Positions 34,329-43,139 of a stretch of 64,000 nucleotides of DNA are shown here, one piece after another. Under the pieces are notes generated by a model that ran no database searches, was not told the DNA's origin, and was given only the letters and a program-made list of their open reading frames with translations. The position numbers were made by a program, and so were the translations under genes. The stretch is from Gemmatimonadota bacterium. Its GTDB lineage: Bacteria > Latescibacterota > UBA2968 > GCA-2709665. Each line of letters begins with the position of its first letter. Position 1 is the stretch's first letter. The stretch is taken from contig JAPPFJ010000035.1 of assembly GCA_028877215.1 (NCBI GenBank), positions 310,001 to 374,000 of the forward strand, given 5' to 3'.

Positions 34329-36725
34329 TTATTCATATCGCAGGGAGTCCACTGGATTGGCAGTTGCAGCCTTAGATGCATGATAACTCACTGGTAAGAG
34401 AGCAGCCAGGAGCGCCAGGAAACCAGCGTTCGTAAACGCCGCTACGAATGGAGAAATATGGTATGGATAATCCTCCAGCCATAGTCTTGCCGCAAAGTAT
34501 GCAATCGGCCAAGCACAAAAATTGGCAAAAAGGACTAACGTGACGTATTCCTTTGAGAGTAGATAGACAATATTACACAAAGAGGCGCCCAGGACTTTGC
34601 GAACGCCAATTTCCTTTACGCGTTTTTCGATAGCTAGAGCCGCGAGGCCAAAGATTCCAATACACGCAATTAAGACCGAAAATATGGAACCATATCGGCT
34701 GATTCTATGCCATCTTTCGTCAGTTTTGTATTGACCGTCTATATCCTCATCAAGATAAGAGAATTCAAATGGTAGATCCGGATTCATATCCTTCCACATC
34801 TGCTCCAACCACATTACAGTATTGGTAATTCCCAAGGGGCTCACTCTAACATAATAATACCGGAGGTTCTCGGGGCGGGCTGATTTAAGCACTACAGGCT
34901 CGATCCGATGATGAAGAGATCGATAGTGGAAGTCCTGCACAACACCTACAACCTTCTTGTTCGTGAACTCTGGAATGGTCTTCCCAATGGGTGAGTCCCA
35001 TCCGAATCTCCTGACCAACGACTCACTTACAATAATACTTCCCTCTGAATCTGCGACAGAGGCTTGGATGAAATCCCTTCCAGCTACTAACTCGAGTCCG
35101 AGAGTTTGAATGAAATTGGGGCCTATATTGAAGAATTGAAGGTCGATTATAGAACCTTTGTTTCTGACCGCAGTAGTGCTAGTACTTACACCGAAGTGTC
35201 TCCAAGAAGCAGTGATGCTCAGAATGTCGGGGTAATCGGAGAGCTCAGACCTATAGATTGCAAGAACGCTGGATCTTTGGTCTTTCGCAACTTGGGAGGC
35301 ATCAATAACCACGACTTGCTTATCCTGGAAACCTAGATCTTTCCCTTTGAGGAAATCTATCTGTTCAAAGATAACAAGTGCGAAGATGATTAGAAAAATC
35401 GAAACCGTAAACTGACCGATGATAAGAAATTTACTGAAGATAACCCAGGGTCCGATGCTCATATTCCCCTTGAGTAGGTTTATCGAATGACGACCGGACA
35501 ATACGACTGCGGGATAGAAACCAGCGGTTGCTCCAACGGTGAAACCTAGAGCAACCAGTAAAATAACCGCGATGCTTCCGTAACTCAAATGCAGCTCCTT
35601 ATTTACGGCATCACTAAAGATCGGCAAAGCAAGTTCAGCGAATGCGATTCCAATCAATAACCCGATTAAAGTCAATAACAGTGCTTCTGCCCAAACCTGC
35701 TTCATAAGTTGTGCTCTACTCGCGCCTACAACCTTGCGTACACCGATTTCCTTGACACGATTTGAGGCAAGGGCGATAGAGATGTTGGCAAAGTTGAAGC
35801 ATGCAACAACGAGTACGGTTACGGCAATTCCAAGAATGACAATAGAAAAAGGTCTATCACCCGTCGGCACCAATCCACCTCTGATCTCCGAATCCAGATG
35901 AACATCTGAGAGAGGTTGAAGACCAATATGAAGAGGGTCCTCAAGGGCCATTACACCATATTCTTGGTAGAGTTGAATTGATGGCCAGTAATGCTCTCGC
36001 ACAAATCCTGAGAACTTCGTGGTAAGCGCTGTGGGGTTAGCCTTTGCCTGTAATAAAGCAAAGGCTATGACTCTGGTACTACCCCAAAAATCCGCCCACC
36101 TCTCGTAATTCGGCATCCTTTCAATTGGCAAGAGCAAGTCGAACTTTATGCTGGAATTCACTGGTGTCTCTGCTGCGACTCCTTCCACTACAAAGTCAAC
36201 ATACTTCTCGGCAATTCTCACCGAGATCCGTTTTCCAATGGGGTCATCTTGACCGAAATACTTGTCGGCTGTCTTTTGACTTACTACGATAGATGCTCTG
36301 TCTCTGAGCGCGGTCTGCACGTCACCTCTCAGTAGAGGAAATGAGAAGACTTCAAAGATTTCAGAATCGACGAAGAGTAGATTTTCTACAAAGGTCTTTT
36401 CCCTATACTTTACGGCGCCTTTTTCCTCTCTAAATCTTACAACTTCCTCGATGTCGGGGAAGTCCCTTGCCAGGGAAATTGCCAATGGAACCGGAGTAAA
36501 TGCGATTTTTCGTGTTTCATTGTTAGGAGTCTTATAGGATTGATAGATTCGGTAAATACGATCTGCATTCTTGTGAAATGTATCGTATGTCCACTCACCG
36601 TAAACATAATTTGAGGTCAATATACAGAACGCTATACCGATGGACAGACTGAAGACGTTGATGAAGGAATAGACCTTCTGCCTCAGGAGATGACGCAGTG
36701 CGACCACCAGGTAATTCTTGAGCAT
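34329..36725 (-). CDS. MacB/FtsX-type ABC transporter permease
   Basis: 798 residues with the duplicated FtsX arrangement common in Bacteroidota: N-terminal helix (VFSLSIGIAFCILTSNYVYG), a large MacB periplasmic domain (residues about 45-260), three helices with VKEIGVRKVVGASRAQLMKQ, a second periplasmic domain (about 420-670), then helices again with VKEIGVRKVLGASLCNIVYL. Inner membrane. The gene is visibly AT-richer than its neighbours and has no ATPase gene beside it, suggesting acquisition by transfer. Likely works with an ATPase encoded elsewhere in lipoprotein, peptide or drug export. Confidence 0.93.
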   Translation of the reverse strand: MLKNYLVVALRHLLRQKVYSFINVFSLSIGIAFCILTSNYVYGEWTYDTFHKNADRIYRIYQSYKTPNNETRKIAFTPVPLAISLARDFPDIEEVVRFREEKGAVKYREKTFVENLLFVDSEIFEVFSFPLLRGDVQTALRDRASIVVSQKTADKYFGQDDPIGKRISVRIAEKYVDFVVEGVAAETPVNSSIKFDLLLPIERMPNYERWADFWGSTRVIAFALLQAKANPTALTTKFSGFVREHYWPSIQLYQEYGVMALEDPLHIGLQPLSDVHLDSEIRGGLVPTGDRPFSIVILGIAVTVLVVACFNFANISIALASNRVKEIGVRKVVGASRAQLMKQVWAEALLLTLIGLLIGIAFAELALPIFSDAVNKELHLSYGSIAVILLVALGFTVGATAGFYPAVVLSGRHSINLLKGNMSIGPWVIFSKFLIIGQFTVSIFLIIFALVIFEQIDFLKGKDLGFQDKQVVVIDASQVAKDQRSSVLAIYRSELSDYPDILSITASWRHFGVSTSTTAVRNKGSIIDLQFFNIGPNFIQTLGLELVAGRDFIQASVADSEGSIIVSESLVRRFGWDSPIGKTIPEFTNKKVVGVVQDFHYRSLHHRIEPVVLKSARPENLRYYYVRVSPLGITNTVMWLEQMWKDMNPDLPFEFSYLDEDIDGQYKTDERWHRISRYGSIFSVLIACIGIFGLAALAIEKRVKEIGVRKVLGASLCNIVYLLSKEYVTLVLFANFCAWPIAYFAARLWLEDYPYHISPFVAAFTNAGFLALLAALLPVSYHASKAATANPVDSLRYE

Positions 36726-37638
36726 AAAAAGGTCCCCAGCAAGGCATTCGCGTTTGTTGACGCACTCATATTAGATGATGCTGGAGAATCAAGAAAGTAT
36801 CCGGCAGTTGTCCCTTTGGGTCAAATTTGGCATTTCGGGGTAGTCGGTTACGTCCCTCCTGGATATTGAGACTCAATTGTCGAGGAATTAAGGGTTACAG
36901 TTTTATCCAACGCTCAGATTCGCCCTACGAAGACATTTCAAGTTCGTTCAAGACATTCGAGACGTTATCGCCGCACTGCTGTCCAAGAACCGTGGGATTC
37001 CTGGAGATGAGGATCGAAAAGAGGATTCGACTGGCGATTATGTACGGGTTTGACCCCGATAACGAAAACCAGGTTGCCATGGGTTCACGTTTGTTGCAAT
37101 ACATGTCAATCTGAGCAGAGTCGAAGCATCTTTCACCGCTTCCGTGCCGCGCTGGGGGCGGACGTGCTGCCTCTCAGGCATCGAAACGTGCAAACCGAAC
37201 GGGATGATCCCATGCTGCAGTAGATCCTTCGTCGGCCTGCTCTGCATGGCAGTGTGCTCTTACGTGTAACGGACGTGTTTCGCCGACGTCGTACGCAGGC
37301 CTCCTCTGGATGACAGTTTTGGCGAAGGTGTGGGCTAAGCGTTTCACCGGTGGCTATTGCAAAACATGTCATTCTGAGCGGAGTCGAAGAATCTCCCGTA
37401 TTCTCGATTGGAGGTGTGGCACATGCCCGTTGAAGACGAACCTGTGCGCGGACGCCTAGCCAGCCTTTCGGCCTCCTCTGCATAACATTCGGGCTAAAGT
37501 GTGAAGGATACGCTTCGCGCATTTTCGCTACTTTCGTAGTGAGTCAAACCCGTTTTTAGACAGGTGTGATATCGCTAACCAAACTCCTCCTTTGTTTCGA
37601 TTAGGATTAGCGGTTGCCAGGAAGACGATGAAACTACA
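36726..37638. other. Intergenic region with decayed repeats
   Basis: About 900 bp without a real gene. Two direct copies of a TGTCA-TTCTGAGC-GGAGTCGAAG-type repeat occur near 37105 and 37368, each followed by partly matching sequence (GGAGG/CGGACG...CCTCTG), which create spurious Pro/Arg-rich frames. Left part shares the AT-rich character of the permease. Confidence 0.5.
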
Positions 37639-38157
37639 TCAAGTGAAGTCCAGATACATGCGACTGGGCTGAATGCCCCTGTTGTTCTGATATTTCGCAC
37701 TCGAATACGTTTCGAAATCGCCATCCAGGGTATGATAGTAGATCTGGCAGATTTCCACGTTCGGATAGATCCGGACCGGCTGAATGCAAAACATCTCCAG
37801 CGTCCAGTAGCCGGCGAAACCCACGTCGCCGAAACCCGCGGTGACGTGCACAAACAGCCCCAGTCTGCCAACGGACGAGCGCCCCTCGAGCATGGGGACG
37901 AAACTCTCCGTTCTGGTGAATTCCGCCGTTCGGCCGAGATAGAGCGTCCGGGGTTGCAACTCGAACCCGTCGCCTGTAATCTGAATAGATCGTGTCGAAT
38001 TCTTCTTCTTCATATCCAGAACGCCGTCTTCATAGACGACCAGTTCATCCGCGAGCGAGAGATTGTAGCTGTTCGGATTGAGCCTGGACCGATCGAACGG
38101 CTCTATGACGATGTCTTTTCCGATTCGCTCGTGGATCATCTTTCCTGACAGGATCAT
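37639..38157 (-). CDS. dcd: dCTP deaminase
   Basis: 172 residues from the ATG at 38157 (AAGGA 8 nt upstream). The N-terminus MILSGKMIHERIG and NPNSYNLSL and the active-site block LEGRSSVGRLGLFVHVTAGF plus YWTLEM (catalytic Glu) identify the Dcd/Dut trimer family. Ends with the ordered tail SRMYLDFT. Makes dUTP (or, in bifunctional members, dUMP) from dCTP for thymidylate synthesis; the bifunctional type cannot be ruled in or out. Confidence 0.92.
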   Translation of the reverse strand: MILSGKMIHERIGKDIVIEPFDRSRLNPNSYNLSLADELVVYEDGVLDMKKKNSTRSIQITGDGFELQPRTLYLGRTAEFTRTESFVPMLEGRSSVGRLGLFVHVTAGFGDVGFAGYWTLEMFCIQPVRIYPNVEICQIYYHTLDGDFETYSSAKYQNNRGIQPSRMYLDFT

Positions 38158-38607
38158 TACGCAGGTCCTTGTTGGGTCTGAAAAAGCAATATGCGGCATA
38201 CGGTTGAGAAGAAATGAGACATTTTGTCGAAGTCGATCATGTTCGAATCTGCCTTTTTCAGAAACTTCGATAAAAGTACTCCTGACATCTTTCTCTTGCC
38301 GTCACGTGTGAATTTACATGCGGAAGCGACCGAGTTCAACAGTGTTGTTCCGTCAGGCAGTCCGGTAACTCGTGCGTACATCAATTCACGTCTTTTTGTT
38401 TGTATGTACCTTGCAGAAAGCAGCGGAATTCATTATGTATAAAGTGGAACCCGGCGAGGCGTACAAAGCCTGCCCGCGGGGACAGCTTTCAGACCGAGTG
38501 GGGGCCGGGGGCGGGTAATACGCATCGTTCGGCAAGCGACAAGAAACGGTTCCGGGCGGGACGCCTTGGGGACCCTACCGTAAACCCTCAATATGGGAGA
38601 TCATCGG
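38158..38607. other. Intergenic region between divergent genes
   Basis: About 450 bp between dcd (minus) and the lipoprotein (plus). No gene recognised; it must contain both promoters but none fits the consensus well enough to mark. Confidence 0.35.
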
Positions 38608-39411
38608 ATGAACAGGCTTTTATCGGGTTTTTCTCTCGCCCTGCTCCTCTGCATCGGCCTGACCGCCTGTGGGGAAAGCGAAGTAGAGAGACAGAAACGG
38701 GTAATCGCGCAGAAGGAAGCCAGCATCGACTCGCTCGAAACCGAAATGGGCGGCGCTCAGGCCGAACTCGTTACCCTGAAGACCCAGCTCGACAGCCTCA
38801 CCAAGTTCGAGATGCTTCTTCAGGAGAAAAACCAGCAACTTCAGAAGGAAGTGAAAAAATACCGGGCTCTTGCCACGAAACGACGGCTCAAGAACGAAGA
38901 GCTGCAGAAAGCAATCGCCCAGCTAGAGGATGAAAAGAAGGCCGACGAAGCGGAAATCGATCGGCTCATCGGCGAATCGGACAGCCTCACTGTCGCCCTG
39001 CGCCAACAGAGAGACGTCACGATGAAGTTATCGCAGGACCTGGCCGCGGCCAACGAGGATATCGAGAGAACTCAGAAGAGACTCGACGAGGCCAAGAACA
39101 TGGTGCGCGTGGTCGTGGGTACGGAAGACCGTCTGAAGGGGGACGGGTTCCTGGAAACGGGCCGCCGTTTCTTCCGCAAGGGATACAAGCTGGTCCAGAA
39201 ACCCGGTCACGACGACCTGAAAGTCACGTTATTCTCCGTCGGCGAAGGCCCCACCCTGGACCGAGGTCAGAAACTGAAGGAGTTGATCGGCCGCACAGGG
39301 AAGCTGAAAAAGGACAAGGACTATACGGTCAGATTGAGCGCGGACGGTACGCATATAACCCTCGTCAGCGACCTCCTCAAGGGTGAGGCCGTGCTGGTGG
39401 TGATCGAGTAG
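38608..39411 (+). CDS. Coiled-coil lipoprotein
   Basis: 267 residues. Lipoprotein signal MNRLLSGFSLALLLCIGLTA with lipobox LTAC, then a coiled coil from about residue 30 to 165 (VIAQKEASIDSLETEMGGAQ onward), then a globular C-terminal domain of about 90 residues with a conserved-looking KVTLFSVGEGPTLDRG. GGGAGATC precedes the ATG at 38608. Periplasmic, membrane-anchored; perhaps an envelope spacer or an adaptor. Function unknown. Confidence 0.8.
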   Translation: MNRLLSGFSLALLLCIGLTACGESEVERQKRVIAQKEASIDSLETEMGGAQAELVTLKTQLDSLTKFEMLLQEKNQQLQKEVKKYRALATKRRLKNEELQKAIAQLEDEKKADEAEIDRLIGESDSLTVALRQQRDVTMKLSQDLAAANEDIERTQKRLDEAKNMVRVVVGTEDRLKGDGFLETGRRFFRKGYKLVQKPGHDDLKVTLFSVGEGPTLDRGQKLKELIGRTGKLKKDKDYTVRLSADGTHITLVSDLLKGEAVLVVIE

Positions 39412-39454
39412 CGCCTCTCTTTGTTCAATTCCGCTGCACAGTCCAGTTCATCCT

Positions 39455-39622
39455 TAGCAGCCCGTTGAAAAAGCCCATCCGGGCTGCGGCCGGCCCTTGC
39501 GGCCGAAATACTGCGTTGCGCTCCCTCGCCGAATCGCTGGATGGGACTCGGTCCCGCGCCTTGTCTTCGACCACAATGGCTCGGCCTCGCCTGCAGAGCG
39601 ACTTTCTCAACGGACTGTTAGC
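39455..39622. mobile_element. MITE-like element with imperfect terminal inverted repeats
   Basis: Left end TTAGCAGCCCGTTGAAAAAG and right end CTTTCTCAACGGACTGTTAG are inverted repeats matching at about 16 of 20 positions. The 168-bp interior is GC-rich (GGCCGGCCCTTGCGGCCG) with no ORF. Ends of this CAGTCCGTTGA type recur in many bacterial genomes as small non-autonomous elements. Confidence 0.55.
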
Positions 39623-39652
39623 CAATCCATCTATCGCAAAGCCAGTTCGACC

Positions 39653-39691
39653 CGGGCAACCCTCCGAGCATCCCCCTGCGAGGGTTGCCCG
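39653..39691. repeat. GGGCAACC hairpin repeat, long variant
   Basis: CGGGCAACCCT / AGGGTTGCCCG, an 11-bp perfect stem with a 17-nt loop. Related to the repeats at 28670 and 31460. Confidence 0.55.
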
Positions 39692-39807
39692 AATTTAAAT
39701 GGGGGCGCGCAGGCAATTGCTGTCCGGTAATCGCCTCCAGCGCATCCCTCCTCGCCGCAAAATTCGCGATGCATCCCATCCGCGCGTGTTCCTATGCATG
39801 CGCATCG

Positions 39808-40081
39808 TCATGCCACGTCCAGTACCGCCTGCAGGTTTCTTGCGGCGATCTGCAGCAGCGTTCGTGCGGCACCCGAAGGACGTCGGCGGGCCTGTTCCCA
39901 ATCCTGAAGCGTTGGAACCGATACGCCCATCAGGCGAGCGAACTGAACCTGGGACAGACCGGCTTCCTTTCTGATCCGGATGACTTCCCCCACATTGATC
40001 ACACGGCCATCACAGTGTCCCGCCTGAGTTCTCGGAGCCCCCGAGAAGCTCGAGGCCCACGTCTCGTTTTGTTTCTCTCAT
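39808..40081 (-). pseudogene. HigA/NadS-like HTH antitoxin with frameshifts
   Basis: The intact 3' part reads INVGEVIRIRKEAGLSQVQF, ARLMGVSVPTLQDWEQARRR and PSGAARTLLQIAARN, an Xre helix-turn-helix with the C-terminal signature of HigA/NadS antitoxins. The 5' part is broken: ATG 40081 gives METKRDVGLELLGG-type sequence, the next piece (LRELRRDTV) is in another frame, and the HTH in a third. Two indels are needed to rebuild a protein of about 95 residues. Translation from the GTG at 40002 could still make the HTH alone. No toxin gene is left. Confidence 0.6.
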
Positions 40082-40908
40082 TTCTTTCTGTTCTCCTCGA
40101 GCCATGCGACTGCGAAATCCACAACGTCGCGCTGAGGAATGAGCTGGCAATCCGCGAGACCTACCTTGCCCCTTCGGACCACTCTTCCCGCGTCTGACTT
40201 CAGAAAGTCCGCGCCTATACGAACGAAATCGGAGCTGTCCGGTTCGACTTCCTCGAAGGTTGCCCATTGCCGCGATCCCGACGCATTGATCGGAGCGCCT
40301 TCCCGCACAACCTTCCTGGCAGGATAATTCGCCCGGTATTCCGCAAGATGCATGGAAGTATTGGATCCGTGGCCCGCGCCGAGAAGGAGGACAAAACCGT
40401 TCATGTCGTATATTCTCGCCAGCGGCGACCGCTCGCCCAGGCCGAAAGCCAGAGAATGATCGACAATGATCTGCGCCGCGAGAGGTCCGCATGCAGAGAA
40501 CGAGACCTGCGGGTGTGAACTGCGGAGAACCCCATTCTGCTTGCGGAACGTCTCAGCGATGATGCCCATGGCACGGGTGGGCGTTAGATCAGGATCGTAG
40601 GCCGGCATGTTCTCGCGTATGACCGGCCACCAGGACTCGGGCACTGGCGGATTTTCCCACTTGCCCGGCTCGGAAAGGTCGCCTGAGTGGGCGGGCATCA
40701 CCAGCGTTCCGGAAGGCCCCAGAACCCCCTGAAGCGCGGCTATAACCGCGACGGCGCCACCGCACACCCATCCCATCGCGCTCAAGGATGAATGTGCCAG
40801 TACAATCATGCCGGGTCTGAGGCCAAGCGCGCGGAGATCCCTTTCCAGTGTTTCAGTCGTGGCAGGAATTCGTGTTTTTTCGATGACGCTTTCTACACTC
40901 ATCCTCAC
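40078..40908 (-). CDS. AAC(3)-family N-acetyltransferase
   Basis: 276 residues. Hallmarks of the antibiotic_NAT family: LAHSSLSAMGWVCGGAVAV, LVMPAHSGDLSEP, SSHPQVSFSACGPLA and LLLGAGHGSNTSMHLAEYR. Uses acetyl-CoA to acetylate the 3-amino group of aminoglycosides in resistance members, but chromosomal relatives often have other roles. Follows ridA by 16 nt on the same strand, so probably co-transcribed. Confidence 0.9.
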   Translation of the reverse strand: MRMSVESVIEKTRIPATTETLERDLRALGLRPGMIVLAHSSLSAMGWVCGGAVAVIAALQGVLGPSGTLVMPAHSGDLSEPGKWENPPVPESWWPVIRENMPAYDPDLTPTRAMGIIAETFRKQNGVLRSSHPQVSFSACGPLAAQIIVDHSLAFGLGERSPLARIYDMNGFVLLLGAGHGSNTSMHLAEYRANYPARKVVREGAPINASGSRQWATFEEVEPDSSDFVRIGADFLKSDAGRVVRRGKVGLADCQLIPQRDVVDFAVAWLEENRKK

Positions 40909-40924
40909 TCTTCCGATGTATACC

Positions 40925-41269
40925 CTATTTCGCGGCGATGGCCACGATCTCTACAAGCGTGTCTCCCTCCAGCCCGACTTCCACGCATGCGCGCTGGGGC
41001 CAGTGATCGGGACCGATCCAGGCGTCCCATACCTCGTTGAGGATGGGCTTTTTGGACATGTCCGTAATGTAGACCGTGGCGGACAGCAGCCGTGTCTTGT
41101 CGGTCCCGGCCTCCGTCAGGTTGGCATCCAGCTGTTCAAGCGCCTGCCGGGTCTGGTCCATAAAATTCGCCGAAAGATCGGTCGCAATAACGGCTGTATA
41201 CACGATGCCGCCGTGTTCCACGGATTCGCTCCGGCCAACGGCCTTTCCCGGGTATCTTCTGATGGTCAT
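40925..41269 (-). CDS. RidA-family protein
   Basis: 114 residues from ATG 41269 (GGAAAGGCG upstream). Family motifs QTRQALEQLDANLTEAGTDK, ATVYITDM and RACVEVGLEGDTLVEIVAIA. RidA proteins hydrolyse reactive enamine/imine intermediates as trimers; subfamily members differ in activity. The usual Arg is present (QRACVEV). Confidence 0.88.
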   Translation of the reverse strand: MTIRRYPGKAVGRSESVEHGGIVYTAVIATDLSANFMDQTRQALEQLDANLTEAGTDKTRLLSATVYITDMSKKPILNEVWDAWIGPDHWPQRACVEVGLEGDTLVEIVAIAAK

Positions 41270-41449
41270 CGATACGCCTTTCCGGTCTGTCCGAAAAATT
41301 AAAGTTGGTCGCCGCGCTGCGATAATCCTATATTGCGTGGAAATCGAATCGGGATAACATCTAAATTGCACAATCCTGGATAGTAAATCTTCAACCTGTC
41401 TGAGGTCGCCGGGACGCAGCTTTCAGGCAATATCGAGGAATTCGGGTTT

Positions 41450-42307
41450 ATGTCGCTGTTGACGTTTAAACTGCTTGCCGCAGTCGCGATTCTGGCCGTT
41501 GCCGTGATCGGCGGCGTCATCCCGCTGCTGGCCGCCCGCCATGACTTCAGCAGGCGGTTCTTTTCGTTGGGCAATGCCTTTGCCGGCGGTCTCTTCCTGG
41601 GTGTCGGATTCATCCATCTGCTGCCCGAAGGAATGGAGAAGCTGGAAGGGGTCGTGGAGTTTCCACTGGCCGCACTTCTGGCGGCGCTGGGCCTCGGCGC
41701 CCTGCTGCTGATCGACCGCGTGATCTACGGCGATCACCATGCCGATCATTCGCCTGGCAGCGCGCAGCTGCAGCACTCCGTCTACCCGTACGTGCTCCTG
41801 GCGCTCCTGTCGATCCACTCCATCATCGCAGGCATCACGCTCGGACTTGAATCGAACGTGATCGGCTCGTTCGTCATCCTGCTCGGTATTCTGTGCCACA
41901 AGGGGTCCGCTGCTTTCGCACTCATGGTGTGCATCTACGAGGCGGGCATCCGGGCGGGAAAACAGAAGTCCATGCTTGCGATCTTCTCGATAATGACACC
42001 GATGGGCGTGATCATCGGCCTGTTGATGGCGGCGGTTCTGGGTGAGCATGAAAACATCGCCGCCCTGATCGAGGGGAGCTTCAATGCAATCGCCGCCGGG
42101 ACGTTCATCTACGTGGCGGCAGTTGAAATCATCGACGCGGAGATGTCGACGCGGGAAATGCGCCTGGCGAAATACGTACTGAGCGCCCTCGCCGGGGACG
42201 ACGACGTGCCCATGCCGGTGAAGGATACCGACAGGGTGGTAAAATTCGTACTCATCGTAGTCGGTATCTCCTTGATGGCGCTGCTGTCCGAGTGGCACGT
42301 CCACTGA
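41450..42307 (+). CDS. ZIP-family metal transporter
   Basis: 285 residues with about eight hydrophobic helices. Helix 4-5 metal motifs are HSIIAGITLGLE and HKGSAAFALMV, as in ZIP zinc/iron permeases (the usual HN and HE pairs are changed to HS and HK). A His-rich loop (YGDHHADHSPG) lies between helices 3 and 4. Inner membrane. Probably takes up a divalent metal; the HK variation resembles the plant-type ZIP branch. Confidence 0.88.
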   Translation: MSLLTFKLLAAVAILAVAVIGGVIPLLAARHDFSRRFFSLGNAFAGGLFLGVGFIHLLPEGMEKLEGVVEFPLAALLAALGLGALLLIDRVIYGDHHADHSPGSAQLQHSVYPYVLLALLSIHSIIAGITLGLESNVIGSFVILLGILCHKGSAAFALMVCIYEAGIRAGKQKSMLAIFSIMTPMGVIIGLLMAAVLGEHENIAALIEGSFNAIAAGTFIYVAAVEIIDAEMSTREMRLAKYVLSALAGDDDVPMPVKDTDRVVKFVLIVVGISLMALLSEWHVH

Positions 42308-42328
42308 GGCAACCGCCAACCCCGGTTT

Positions 42329-43057
42329 TTACTTTCGACAGATGATGAAGTGTTCCATCCAGAAGTGCCAGATGTAATCCACCGATCTGAAACCTGCCTC
42401 TTTCAGCCATTCAATCTGGGCAGCTACGGGAGATATCCGGTCTTTCTCGGAGCTATCGTCTTCAGTCCGGCCGACGATCCCATCCACCCGATTGGCCTCC
42501 TCGAGATTTATTCCTGCCCTGCGGAATCTCTCCTTCTGTCGCTTGTTGTGTCGAGCTCTACCCAATCTGAACACGTCGTCGTCAAAGTGCGCGGACATGG
42601 CATCGATAAAGAAGAACCATCCGCCCGGATCCAGCGCATCATGAATCTGCGTGAAAGCGCGAGCCTTGTTCTCGTCCGTGAGGTGATGTATTGTCGAGAA
42701 CGAACTGGCCAGTTGAAAAGACCCCAGACCGTCCGGTACGCCTTCATTGAGATCATGCTGTAGGAACTCCACCCTGACCGAATGCGGGCCTACTTTCCGG
42801 GCTGCGATTTCAATCATCTCTTCGGCATAGTCGACCGCGACACAGGTTGCGTTCGCATACTTGTCCAGGATGAGTTCGATGAAAGCGCCCGTCCCGCATC
42901 CCAGATCGAGCAAACGGAATTCCGTCAAGGTATCAAACGGTATGAAGTCCAGGGCCAGGCCGTGGTAGAATTCATACATCTCGATGCGTACCGGCTGGAG
43001 GCGGTCATAAGCAGCAGCACGCTCCGCGAATTGCACACTTTGAGACTTCTGATTCAC
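42329..43057 (-). CDS. Class I SAM-dependent methyltransferase
   Basis: 242 residues, GTG start with GAGGGATC upstream. Motif I LLDLGCGTGAFIELILDKYA, acidic CVAVDYAEEMIEIAARK, then LASSFSTIHHLTDENKARAF, typical of Methyltransf_25/CmoA-like enzymes. Converges with the ZIP gene (21-bp gap). Substrate unknown. Confidence 0.88.
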   Translation of the reverse strand: MNQKSQSVQFAERAAAYDRLQPVRIEMYEFYHGLALDFIPFDTLTEFRLLDLGCGTGAFIELILDKYANATCVAVDYAEEMIEIAARKVGPHSVRVEFLQHDLNEGVPDGLGSFQLASSFSTIHHLTDENKARAFTQIHDALDPGGWFFFIDAMSAHFDDDVFRLGRARHNKRQKERFRRAGINLEEANRVDGIVGRTEDDSSEKDRISPVAAQIEWLKEAGFRSVDYIWHFWMEHFIICRK

Positions 43058-43139
43058 TATCGATCCCTCAGAAGTGAATCGTACGATGCTTCGAGCAGAA
43101 CGTACCCGTATTCGAAATCAGATTGCGATGCCATATCCA

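Noticed and set aside
37133-37522. 129-codon minus frame
   Set aside because: Composed of the two TTCTGAGC-type repeats and decayed flanks; translation (STPLRMTCF, CHPEEACVRRR) is typical of repeat noise.
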